Of a stretch of 64,000 bases of DNA, positions 16,855 to 24,749 are shown piece by piece (position 1 is the first letter of the stretch; each line of letters opens with the position of its first letter). The position numbers and the translations under genes are program-made. Source of the stretch: Brevibacillus sp. SYP-B805 (lineage in GTDB: Bacteria; Bacillota; Bacilli; Brevibacillales; Brevibacillaceae); the NCBI RefSeq assembly GCF_011059135.1, contig NZ_JAALGD010000015.1:54563-118562 (forward strand). Direction: 5' to 3'. The notes under the pieces are model-generated. The model did not search any database and had not been told where the DNA came from. It saw only the letters and a program-made list of their open reading frames with translations.

Positions 16855-18297
16855 TTATTTGGCCAGTTCGTAGATGGCCTCCGCATAGATCGCCGTGGCC
16901 CGCACGAGATCCTCGATCAGGATGTGCTCGTCCCGCTGGTGCGCACAATCCGCCCGCCCGGGGAACAGCGGTCCGAATGCGACTCCCACATGCAGCGAAC
17001 GGCCGTAAGTGGCTCCGCCGATGGCGATGAGCGTCGCTTCCTCGCCCGTCTGTTTCGCATAGACGCGCTGCAGCGTCGTCACCAACGGATGGGACGGATC
17101 GACCCGATGCGGCGTCATGTGATCTTCTATTTCCTGGACAAACCCCGCTTCCTTCAGCCGGCCGAGCACGATCGGCTCCCACTTCTCAAACGGCTGCGAA
17201 TGGGGATAACGGATATTGATATCGAACGCCGCATCGCCCTCCGCTTCATAGCGGATCACCCCGGTGTTCACCGTAAGCGGCCCCATCTCGGGATCGGTGT
17301 GGGCGATGCCCAGCGCCTCGCCGTAATGCTCCTCATGCAGATACGTCTCCGTGAAGCGGACGAACTGCGCGGCCCGCTCATCCAGATCGAGCTGCGCCAG
17401 GAAATGAACCAGCCAGGTTCCTGCGTTCACGCCTTTGGACGGGTCCATGCCGTGAACGGACACCCCTTCCATGGCAAGAACCACGCGATCCCCCTCCACG
17501 GTGGCTTCGCCAATCCTACCCTGCTCCCGCAGAAAACACCGGTATTGCTCCGCGATCCCGGCTGCCGGTCTGCCGGCTGCCTGAAGCTCAGCGCGTGCGC
17601 GATCGGGAACCATGTTCATCCGCAGGCCGGCGTTCAGACGAAGCAGGCGGGCGTCCGGATGGGGACGGGCGGGCAGCCCCTGCTGCAGGAACGCGTCCCT
17701 GGTCTGTCGCCAGACCAGATGCGTCAGCCCCTTTTCCGCATAGATCAAGGGAAAATCGGCATCCGGCGAAAAGCCCATGGCCGGCATCTCTTCCGTCTCA
17801 AAATAGCGCTTCATGCAGCGCCAGAGCGTTTCCTCGTCCGTCCCGAAAATCAGCCGCACCCGCTTGGAGAGGGGCAGCCCCAGTTCCTTGACGATCCTGG
17901 CGGCGAAGATGGCCGCCATGGCGGGCCCTTTGTCGTCAAGCGCCCCTCTGGCCACGATCCTGCCATCCACGATCTCGGCCGCATACGGCGGGGAAGACCA
18001 GCCATCTCCCTCGGGCACTACGTCCACGTGGCTGAGAATGCCGATCAGTTCCTCGCCTGCGCCAAACTCGGCATGTCCGGCATACCCTTCCACCACCTTG
18101 GTCGCCATGCCGGCATCGGCGCAGACCTGCAGGGCAAAATCAAGCGCCCGCCGTATCCCTTCGCCGAACGGCGCGCCCTCCCGGACCGTCGACTCGTCCA
18201 GCACGCTCTTGATGCGCAAAAACTCCTGCGTCGTGCGGACCAGCTCTTCTTTTCGTTTCTCCACTTCCGCCAGCCAGTTGATCGTTGTCTCGCTCAT
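16855..18297 (-). CDS. pepV: Dipeptidase PepV (M20 family)
   Basis: A cytosolic zinc dipeptidase of 480 residues that cleaves dipeptides during peptide use. M20 metal ligands are visible: His in LIGILSHVDVVPEGDGW (about 85), Asp in IVARGALDDKGP (about 118), the Glu pair in GTDEETLW (about 152) and His near the C-terminus in GGATYGRSLHVGVAFGP (about 440). The insertion lid domain between about 190 and 380 is present, giving the full PepV length. It starts three bases after the relQ stop codon, so the two genes form an operon. The combination links an alarmone synthetase with amino acid recovery, although the pairing may be incidental. Confidence 0.92.
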   Translation of the reverse strand: MSETTINWLAEVEKRKEELVRTTQEFLRIKSVLDESTVREGAPFGEGIRRALDFALQVCADAGMATKVVEGYAGHAEFGAGEELIGILSHVDVVPEGDGWSSPPYAAEIVDGRIVARGALDDKGPAMAAIFAARIVKELGLPLSKRVRLIFGTDEETLWRCMKRYFETEEMPAMGFSPDADFPLIYAEKGLTHLVWRQTRDAFLQQGLPARPHPDARLLRLNAGLRMNMVPDRARAELQAAGRPAAGIAEQYRCFLREQGRIGEATVEGDRVVLAMEGVSVHGMDPSKGVNAGTWLVHFLAQLDLDERAAQFVRFTETYLHEEHYGEALGIAHTDPEMGPLTVNTGVIRYEAEGDAAFDINIRYPHSQPFEKWEPIVLGRLKEAGFVQEIEDHMTPHRVDPSHPLVTTLQRVYAKQTGEEATLIAIGGATYGRSLHVGVAFGPLFPGRADCAHQRDEHILIEDLVRATAIYAEAIYELAK

Positions 18298-18300
18298 CCG

Positions 18301-19032
18301 TTACTCCATCCCTTCCGTCTCTTTTTCGCCTGTCGCCGCCTCGCCCATCTCCAGCGAATCTTCGTCCAGATCGATTTCCACCATGGAGAGAAGCGATTCC
18401 ATCGGCAGCTCCTTCTTCCGCTTGAACGCCATCTGCGCTTCCTTGATTTCCTCGCGAATGTTGTTCATCTCGCTGTCCAGTTTGTAGGAAGCCTTGGCTG
18501 CCTCGATCAGTCGCTGGCGGATGTCGGCCGGGATGATTCCCTCGTACTTGTAATTGAGGGAGTGTTCAATGGTGGCCCAAAAGTTCATCCCCAACGTCCG
18601 GATCTGGATCTCCACCGGAATGGTCACCTGTCCCCGCGCAGTCATGAGCGGATACTCTACCGCCAGGTGATAGCCGCGGTAGCCGCTCTCTTTCGGCCTG
18701 GTCACATAATCTTTCTCCAAAAAGATTTTCATATCGTTCCGCTGCCTGATCATTTCAACGACAGCGGGAATATCGTCAATAAACTGGCAGATCACGCGCA
18801 ACCCGGCGATGTCGCGCAATTCCCAGGCAATCTGCTCATTGATCGGGAACTGCAGCCGGTTTGCCTTGGCATAGATGCTGGCCACCGTTTTCACGCGGCC
18901 CATCACGAATTCGATCGGGGAATGCTCTTTCCGCTTGCGCAGCTCGTTGCGGATATTTTTCAGTTTTACCTTGATCTCTTCCACTGCCTGCTCAAAGGGC
19001 AACAGGTACAACTCCCAGTCCATCTTCTGCAC
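18301..19032 (-). CDS. relQ: Small alarmone synthetase RelQ (GTP pyrophosphokinase)
   Basis: A single-domain RelA/SpoT-type synthetase of 243 residues, lacking hydrolase, TGS and ACT domains. It makes (p)ppGpp from GTP/GDP and ATP. Family blocks are SPIEFVMGRVKTVASI (about 38-53), WELRDIAGLRVICQF (about 70-84, with the catalytic Asp), RPKESGYRGYHLAVEYP (about 112-128, G-loop) and VEIQIRTLGMNFWATIEHSLNYKY (about 140-163). These match the YjbM/RelQ branch of B. subtilis very closely. The C-terminal 35 residues are acidic and longer than in YjbM. The annotated start is GTG; an ATG three codons on is an alternative. It is followed at three bases by pepV. Confidence 0.93.
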   Translation of the reverse strand: MQKMDWELYLLPFEQAVEEIKVKLKNIRNELRKRKEHSPIEFVMGRVKTVASIYAKANRLQFPINEQIAWELRDIAGLRVICQFIDDIPAVVEMIRQRNDMKIFLEKDYVTRPKESGYRGYHLAVEYPLMTARGQVTIPVEIQIRTLGMNFWATIEHSLNYKYEGIIPADIRQRLIEAAKASYKLDSEMNNIREEIKEAQMAFKRKKELPMESLLSMVEIDLDEDSLEMGEAATGEKETEGME

Positions 19033-19138
19033 GCTCTCTCTCGCTAGAATCTACACGTCCTTATGATTCAACAATTCGCCTGCAATATCCTGCCAGCGGC
19101 CGAATGAAACGCTTCTTCCCTGGGCCCGCGTGCGCACG

Positions 19139-19163
19139 AAAAAACCCGAAGCGACGCTCCGGG
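19139..19163 (-). terminator. Terminator of the ArgA-like gene
   Basis: CCCG-AGC and GCT-CGGG (19145-19163) form a short stem with a 3-base loop; the A6 run at 19139-19144 gives a T tail on the minus strand. The gap 19033-19254 holds nothing else I can support. Confidence 0.6.
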
Positions 19164-19254
19164 CCTTGGGTCAGTTCGTATCAAGCATGAAAATGACAGG
19201 GGGAGATTGACTTCCCCAAACGCATGGATGCATCTCCGGTGAAAAAACGCGGAT

Positions 19255-19728
19255 TCAGGCGCTTTCCCTGATCATCGCGATCTCGTCGCACATCGGCAGC
19301 TTGGAGCAGTTGATGCAGTCCTTCCACACCTTTTGGGGCAGGGTTTCCTTGGGCACCACGTAGAACCCGCACTTTTCGAAAAAGTCCTTCTGGTAGGTGA
19401 GCGCCAGCACCCGGTTGATCCCCAGCTCCCTGCATTGGTCCACCAGATGGAGAACCAGCCGCTTGCCGACCCCCAAGCCCTTGGCCGATTCGGCGATGGC
19501 AAGAGAGCGGATTTCCGCCAAATCTTCCCACAAAATATGCAGGCCGGCCACCCCGATCACATCCTGGCCGTCAAAGGCGACAACAAACGATTGCAGATTT
19601 TCGCAGATGGACAATTTCGTACGCGGCAGCATCAACCCCTGCTGGGCGTATTGATTGATGATCTCCAGCATCTGATCGACGTCCTTCATCGTCGCCCGAC
19701 GGATGGTTATGACCTTCGCGACGCTCAT
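19255..19728 (-). CDS. ArgA-like GNAT N-acetyltransferase
   Basis: A 157-residue acetyltransferase. The GNAT core shows ITIRRATMKDVDQMLEIIN at the N-terminus, the acetyl-CoA region IRSLAIAESAKGLGVGKRLVLHLVDQCR (about 73-100) and FFEKCGFYVV (about 117-126). The tail WKDCINCSKLPMCDE contains a C-x2-C-x5-C set characteristic of the short, stand-alone N-acetylglutamate-synthase-like ArgA proteins. That assignment would put it at the first step of arginine synthesis, but no arg genes are nearby, so I call it ArgA-like only. The start ATG at 19728 diverges from a TetR gene, and the promoters share an AT-rich 150-base gap. Confidence 0.8.
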   Translation of the reverse strand: MSVAKVITIRRATMKDVDQMLEIINQYAQQGLMLPRTKLSICENLQSFVVAFDGQDVIGVAGLHILWEDLAEIRSLAIAESAKGLGVGKRLVLHLVDQCRELGINRVLALTYQKDFFEKCGFYVVPKETLPQKVWKDCINCSKLPMCDEIAMIRESA

Positions 19729-19847
19729 GGTTCATTCCCCCACTCCATGCACTTCTGCCTGGTTTAGAATAAATATTCATCATAATATATAAATATACAT
19801 ACCTGACGCTGCTTCGTCTATCCTTTTTTCGTGCACTGCCAAAGATA

Positions 19848-19869
19848 TGTTATAATGATGGAACGGAGG
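19848..19869 (+). promoter_or_regulatory. Extended -10 promoter and ribosome site of the tetR gene
   Basis: TGTTATAAT (19848-19856) is an extended -10 element with a perfect TATAAT; the -35 region is weak, as often with extended -10 promoters. GGAGG (19865-19869) follows, and its eight-base distance selects the TTG start at 19878 over the GTG at 19869, which overlaps the ribosome site. Confidence 0.5.
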
Positions 19870-19877
19870 TGGATATC

Positions 19878-20471
19878 TTGACCACGAGACGCGAACGGAA
19901 AAAGCGGGAGACCCGGCAGAAGATTTTCGACGCCGCCATCAAGCTGTTCAAGCAGCACGGATTTGAGGCGACGACCATCGACATGATCTCGGAAGAGGCG
20001 GATGTGGCCCGCGGCACCATTTTCCTCCATTTCCCCTCCAAAGAAGCGATCCTGGCCAACTGGGGATACGAACGGATCCAGGAAATCGAGGAGCGCCGGG
20101 AAGAGTGGGATTACGGCGACAGCTGCAAGCAGCGCGTCCTGCGCATCTACAAGATTTTGAACGAAGTCAATATTCAAAACTACGATTTCATCAAGGTGCT
20201 GGTCGAATCGTCGATGAAGCACCGGAAAGTGCTGGAATCGGAAAAGAACATTTACTTCGAACTGCGGGAACTGTTTGCCGATCTGATCGAGGACGCCCAG
20301 GAGAAAGGACGGCTGAAAACGAAATTTAATCCGCTGGTGGCCGCCAACATGCTGGAAAACATCTATTACAATGCGCTCTATGATTGGGTACGCTCCGAAG
20401 GGGCATGGCCGCTTGAGGAAATCATGGAAGAAAAGGTATCGATCGTCTTCGAGGGTCTTGATGCGACATAG
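19878..20471 (+). CDS. TetR/AcrR family transcriptional regulator
   Basis: A 197-residue one-component regulator. The N-terminal HTH is clear: RRERKKRETRQKIFDAAIKLF, then GFEATTIDMISEEADVARGTIFLHFPSKEAIL with the recognition helix near residues 35-55. The C-terminal ligand-binding part is helical and contains LKTKFNPLVAANMLENIYYNALYDWV, typical of the family. The TTG start is chosen on its ribosome site. It diverges from the ArgA-like gene; the shared AT-rich gap contains small inverted repeats such as GAATA-AA-TATTC near 19767. Ligand and targets are unknown. A strong bidirectional terminator closes it. Confidence 0.9.
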   Translation: MTTRRERKKRETRQKIFDAAIKLFKQHGFEATTIDMISEEADVARGTIFLHFPSKEAILANWGYERIQEIEERREEWDYGDSCKQRVLRIYKILNEVNIQNYDFIKVLVESSMKHRKVLESEKNIYFELRELFADLIEDAQEKGRLKTKFNPLVAANMLENIYYNALYDWVRSEGAWPLEEIMEEKVSIVFEGLDAT

Positions 20472-20477
20472 ACACGT

Positions 20478-20506
20478 AACCGCCTGCCGGCACGCAGGCG
20501 GTTTTC
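20478..20506. terminator. Bidirectional terminator between tetR and a kinase gene
   Basis: AACCGCCTGC (20478-20487) pairs with GCAGGCGGTT (20494-20503) around a 6-base loop, followed by TTTT on the plus strand. Confidence 0.88.
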
Positions 20507-20515
20507 CTGTCTTTC

Positions 20516-21796
20516 CTATGCGCTCGGGGATTGGCCCAGCCTCGGCAGGGTGATGGTTGCCTCCGTCCCCTTGTTTTTTTCGCTGGCAAACTGAATGCTT
20601 CCCCCCATCGCTTCAATGATCCGGCAGCTGACCAAAAGCCCCAGACCGGTTCCCTTTTCCTTGGTCGTAAAGAACGGCTGACCCACCTGCGTCAGCTGTT
20701 CCTTGCTCATGCCCAGTCCGGTATCGCGAATCGTGATGACGACGTGATGGCCGTCATGCCGGGCGATCAGGTCAATCACACCGCCCGTCGGCATCGCTTC
20801 GATCCCGTTTTTGATCAGGTTCATCACCACCTGCTTGAACTTCAGCGGATCACCCCGAATCGCCAGCCGTTCTTCCACCTGAATCTTGATCTGCACGCGG
20901 TTCATCAGGGCATAGGAGTACATGATCACCGCCACCTGCCGCAAACACTCACCGGCTTCAAATTCCTCCACCAGCTCCGCCTCCGGTCTGGCGAGACTCA
21001 GATAATCGGAAATGATATACTCCGCACGATCCAATTCGCTTAACACAAGGCGGATGTATTCCCGATTCTGGGAATCGACGCTGTCCCTGAGCAGCTGCAC
21101 AAAGCCGCGCACCACCGTCAGCGGATTGCGCACTTCGTGGGCCACGCTGGCAGCCAGCTCGCTGATCAGCATCAGCTTTTCCGAGCGCTGCAGCTGGTTT
21201 TTCATCATCGCGTTTTCCCGCAGGTACTCCGCCAGGAAAACCGTAATCCCCAACAAGGAGATGCCGATCAGACCGACCGCCATAAACAGGTCCAAGCGCT
21301 CCACGATTTCCGGAAGCGAACACCCGTGCAAAAGCGACACCGCAATCAGGACAATGAAGGAGATCGCATGCTTCACGAGGCCGATGATCAGTGCGAGAAG
21401 GATGCGCTGCATGCGGGAGAGCGCGTTCCACCGCGCAGCATAATAGAAGAGGAGGACCAAATAACCCGAACTGAACAAGGTAACCCAAACCCCTTCTCCG
21501 CCGAGATAGCCTCTGTATCCCAGCATGACCAGCGCCACGAAAATGCCCGGCGCGTATCCGCCATACAAAAAAGCCATGACGACCGGGACGGTACGCACGT
21601 CGTACACCAGACCGCCATCCACCGTGATGGGAAAACTCATGCACAGGACGACGGACAAAGCGCTGACCGCCGCAAACAGAATCCGGGCCGACATGCGCTC
21701 CTTCTCTCCGCTTCTGCCAGATAGGCCGCCTTGGAAGAGCAGAATGGGCAAGATGATCAAGCAGAACTGAAGCAAGATATCCTTGATTACAATCAT
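20516..21796 (-). CDS. Sporulation-type sensor histidine kinase (KinB-like)
   Basis: A 426-residue membrane kinase. Six hydrophobic helices make a 5TMR-LYT type sensor (residues 1-190; DGGLVYDVRTVPVVMAFLYGGYAPG is typical). The kinase core has the H box SVAHEVRNPLTVVRGF (about 213-228), N box NLIKNGIEAMP (about 330), G1 DTGLGM (about 360) and G2 GTGLGL (about 385). The NPLT-type H box and domain order match the KinB branch of kinases that feed the sporulation phosphorelay. No response regulator lies next to it, which fits a phosphorelay kinase. The start ATG at 21796 has no overlapping rival. Sporulation as the output is inferred from family resemblance. Confidence 0.88.
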   Translation of the reverse strand: MIVIKDILLQFCLIILPILLFQGGLSGRSGEKERMSARILFAAVSALSVVLCMSFPITVDGGLVYDVRTVPVVMAFLYGGYAPGIFVALVMLGYRGYLGGEGVWVTLFSSGYLVLLFYYAARWNALSRMQRILLALIIGLVKHAISFIVLIAVSLLHGCSLPEIVERLDLFMAVGLIGISLLGITVFLAEYLRENAMMKNQLQRSEKLMLISELAASVAHEVRNPLTVVRGFVQLLRDSVDSQNREYIRLVLSELDRAEYIISDYLSLARPEAELVEEFEAGECLRQVAVIMYSYALMNRVQIKIQVEERLAIRGDPLKFKQVVMNLIKNGIEAMPTGGVIDLIARHDGHHVVITIRDTGLGMSKEQLTQVGQPFFTTKEKGTGLGLLVSCRIIEAMGGSIQFASEKNKGTEATITLPRLGQSPSA

Positions 21797-21958
21797 GAAC
21801 GGTTCTCACTTCACTTTTTGGGCAATTTTCACTTTTCCTAAAGAATACCATTTTCGGAAAACGGAAGGAAGAATGATTTCCAGCCTATTCTTCCCCTTGC
21901 TTCCCGTGTCTGCTTTCCCTATGATGGAGGATGAAATCTATTCGGAGGGAACACGTAC

Positions 21959-24451
21959 GTGCATACAACCATCAAACGTGAAGATATCGAACTGTTGGCA
22001 CCCGCCGGCAACTGGGACTGCCTCAAGGCCGCCGTCGCCAACGGTGCCGATGCCGTCTACTTCGGCGTCGAAAAATTCAACGCGCGGGCCCGCGCCCAGA
22101 ATTTCCACATGGACGAACTGCCGGAGATCATGGCGTATTTGCATATGTACGGGGTGAAAGGGTTTTTAACCTTTAACATCCTCGTCTTCGAGCAGGAGCT
22201 GAACGAAGCGAAGGAACTGATCGAAGCGTGCATCGATGCCGGCGTTGATGCCGTGATCGTGCAGGATCTGGGGCTGGTGAAGCTGATCCGGGAGATCTCT
22301 CCCGACTTCCCCATCCACGGTTCCACTCAGATGACCATCACCTCCCCGGAGGCTGTGGAGTTCACAAAACCGTTCAACCTGGAACGCGTCGTCCTTGGAC
22401 GGGAGAATTCCCTGAAGGAGATCAAGATCATCGGCGAGAAGGCGAAACTGCCGATGGAGGTGTTCGTGCACGGCGCACTCTGCGTCTCTTATTCCGGCCA
22501 GTGCCTGACCTCCGAAATGTGGGGCGGCCGCTCCGCAAACCGCGGGGAATGCGCCCAGGCATGCCGCCTGCCGTACGACCTGATCGTCGACGGCGTGCAG
22601 AAAGAGATGGGGAATGTGGCGTATCTGCTCTCCCCGAAAGATCTGGCCGCCATCGACCTCGTGCCGGAGTTGATCGAGGCCGGGGTTACCTCGTTTAAGA
22701 TCGAAGGCCGGTTAAAATCGCCGGAATACGTGGCCAATGTGGTGAGCAAATACCGCGCCGCCATCGACCGCTACTTCGCCGGGCAGGACACCAAACCGAG
22801 CGCAGCGGAGATCCGCGAGCTGCAGCAGAGCTTCTCCCGCGGCTTCACCCACGGCTTCCTCGAGGGCACGAACAACAAGACGCTCCTCGACGGCACCTTT
22901 CCCAAAAGCCGGGGGGTATTCCTTGGCACGGTGAAACAGGTGCTGAAGCATGCGGTCCTCATCGACCTGCAGTCACCGCTGAAACGGGGCGACGGCATTG
23001 TGTTCGATGCGGGCGATCCCAAGCAGGAAGAAGAAGGGGGCCGCGTCTACGACATCCTGTCCCGGGGGCGCAAGGTGGAAGGCGAAGTGGAGCGGGGCTT
23101 GTACGAGATCGTGATGGGCCGCCATGATGTCAACCTGAACCGGATCCATCCGGGCGACCGCGTCTGGAAAACAAACGATCCCGAACTGAACAAGCGCCTG
23201 CGCAAAACGTTTGAAACGGACAAGCCGTACCGGACGTTCCCGCTGGCCGTCCATGTGAGCGGCCGCGTCGGGGAACCGCTCACGACCACGTGGGTGGACG
23301 AGCAGGCGAATCACGCGGTTACCGTCAAATCGGAAAGCACGCTGGAAGCCGCTCTGAAACGCCCCCTCACCCATGCGCTGCTGCATGAACAGCTGGGCCG
23401 TCTGGGCGGCACCCTGTTTCATCTGGAGCCTGCGCGTTTGACGGTGGATCTGGAAGGCGACGTGATCGTGGCGGTCAGCGAATTGAACCGCATGCGCCGG
23501 GAAGCGGTGGAGCAGTTGGTGGCACTTCGCCGCAAGCCGCCTGTTTACCGGAAGCGGCAGGTGGATGTGTATGCGGATGTGAAACCCACCCAGCCGGCGG
23601 CACAACCGATGTTGACCGTCCTCTGCCGTTCGCTGGAACAGCTGGAGGCCGCCGCCCAGACCGACGTCGATTACCTGTATGCCGATTTCGAATTCGTCAA
23701 ACAGTATCCGGAGGCCGTCCGTCTGGCGCGCCGCTACGGCAAACCGATCGGTCTCGCCACCATGCGGATTCACATGCCGGATGAAAACGGCGTGCTCGCC
23801 CTGATCGCCAAAAGCGCGCCCGATGCCATTCTGGTGCGCAACACCGGGGCGCTCTACTATTACATGGCCCGCCGGGAACAGCACGGGATCACCTTGCTCG
23901 GCGATTTCTCCCTGAACATCGCCAATCACAAGGCGGTGGAACTGTTCCTGGAATGCGGTCTGAAACGGGTCACCCCTTCGTATGATTTAAACGTGCAGCA
24001 GATGATCGACCTCATGCGGCATACGGACAATTCGAAGCTGGAGCTGGTGATCCACCAGCACCTGCCGATGTTTCACACCGAACACTGCGTCTACTGTACG
24101 TTTTTGAGCGAAGGGACGGATCATACCAACTGCGGAACCCCCTGCGAGAAATCGCGCATCTCCCTGAAGGATCGGGTCGGCTTTTCCCACCCGGTGCGGG
24201 TCGATACGGGCTGCCGCAATACCGTATACAACGCGATTGACCAATCGGGGGCGGAATATCTGCCGGAATTTCTAAAGCTCGGGGTCGGCAGCTACCGGAT
24301 TGAATTCCTGGAAGAAGAGCCCGCCCGCGTGCAGGAAGTGATCCGCCTCTACCGCCAGGCGCTGCGCGGCGAAGTGAGCGGCACGCATGTATGGCGGACG
24401 CTGAAGGCAACCAACCAGCTTGGCGTAACCCGCGGTCAGTTGACCAAATAA
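21959..24451 (+). CDS. U32 family protein, tRNA/rRNA hydroxylase-like (RlhA/TrhP type)
   Basis: A long U32-family protein of 830 residues. These proteins, once called collagenase-like peptidases, act in prephenate-dependent RNA hydroxylation (TrhP on tRNA, RlhA on 23S rRNA). The N-terminal U32 domain begins IELLAPAGNWDCLKAAVANGADAVYFG (residues 9-35); the Fe-S Cys set is in GALCVSYSGQCL and GECAQACRLPYDL (about 169-200). A DUF3656-like region follows (about 385-510), and the last 280 residues form a second TIM-barrel-like half with CVYCTF and NCGTPCEKS cysteines (about 708-728). The start is GTG nine bases after CGGAGGG. It is cotranscribed with yfkK. RNA hydroxylation is inferred; the target RNA is unknown. 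Confidence 0.88.
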   Translation: MHTTIKREDIELLAPAGNWDCLKAAVANGADAVYFGVEKFNARARAQNFHMDELPEIMAYLHMYGVKGFLTFNILVFEQELNEAKELIEACIDAGVDAVIVQDLGLVKLIREISPDFPIHGSTQMTITSPEAVEFTKPFNLERVVLGRENSLKEIKIIGEKAKLPMEVFVHGALCVSYSGQCLTSEMWGGRSANRGECAQACRLPYDLIVDGVQKEMGNVAYLLSPKDLAAIDLVPELIEAGVTSFKIEGRLKSPEYVANVVSKYRAAIDRYFAGQDTKPSAAEIRELQQSFSRGFTHGFLEGTNNKTLLDGTFPKSRGVFLGTVKQVLKHAVLIDLQSPLKRGDGIVFDAGDPKQEEEGGRVYDILSRGRKVEGEVERGLYEIVMGRHDVNLNRIHPGDRVWKTNDPELNKRLRKTFETDKPYRTFPLAVHVSGRVGEPLTTTWVDEQANHAVTVKSESTLEAALKRPLTHALLHEQLGRLGGTLFHLEPARLTVDLEGDVIVAVSELNRMRREAVEQLVALRRKPPVYRKRQVDVYADVKPTQPAAQPMLTVLCRSLEQLEAAAQTDVDYLYADFEFVKQYPEAVRLARRYGKPIGLATMRIHMPDENGVLALIAKSAPDAILVRNTGALYYYMARREQHGITLLGDFSLNIANHKAVELFLECGLKRVTPSYDLNVQQMIDLMRHTDNSKLELVIHQHLPMFHTEHCVYCTFLSEGTDHTNCGTPCEKSRISLKDRVGFSHPVRVDTGCRNTVYNAIDQSGAEYLPEFLKLGVGSYRIEFLEEEPARVQEVIRLYRQALRGEVSGTHVWRTLKATNQLGVTRGQLTK

Positions 24452-24471
24452 AGGACAGGGGGAGTAGGAAG

Positions 24472-24702
24472 ATGGCTGATCTCACACAGGCGACACGGGA
24501 GAACCTGGCGATTCTGATCGAGGGGATCAAAACGAAGCTGAACATGGTCAATACGGCTGTCATGCGGCCGGAGGATTTTGATCTGGAGAGCTACGACGAT
24601 CTGTTGTATCTGTATAACATGGTGCAGCGAAAAGGCGCTTTCAGCATCAACGAAATGACGGCCATCGTGGAAGAGCTGGGCAGCCTGCGCAGGCAGAAAT
24701 AG
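24472..24702 (+). CDS. yfkK: UPF0435 (DUF1128) protein YfkK
   Basis: A 76-residue acidic helical protein of the DUF1128/UPF0435 family, restricted to Bacilli and of unknown function. The signature is IKTKLNMVNTAVMRPEDFDLESYDDL followed by LYNMVQRKGAFSINEMTAIVEELG. The start at 24472 has GGGGAGTAGGAAG just upstream; the open frame extends back to 24391 inside the preceding gene without support. It lies 20 bases after the U32 gene and is followed by a strong hairpin, so it is the last gene of that operon. Confidence 0.9.
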   Translation: MADLTQATRENLAILIEGIKTKLNMVNTAVMRPEDFDLESYDDLLYLYNMVQRKGAFSINEMTAIVEELGSLRRQK

Positions 24703-24711
24703 AAAAACAAG

Positions 24712-24745
24712 AGGGACCGGGTACGCTGAACCGTACGCGGTCCCT
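24712..24745. terminator. Bidirectional terminator between yfkK and the WG-repeat gene
   Basis: GGGACCG-GTACG (24713-24725) pairs with CGTAC-CGGTCCC (24732-24744), with one mismatch. A and T-rich flanks lie on both sides. Confidence 0.75.
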
Positions 24746-24749
24746 TCTG

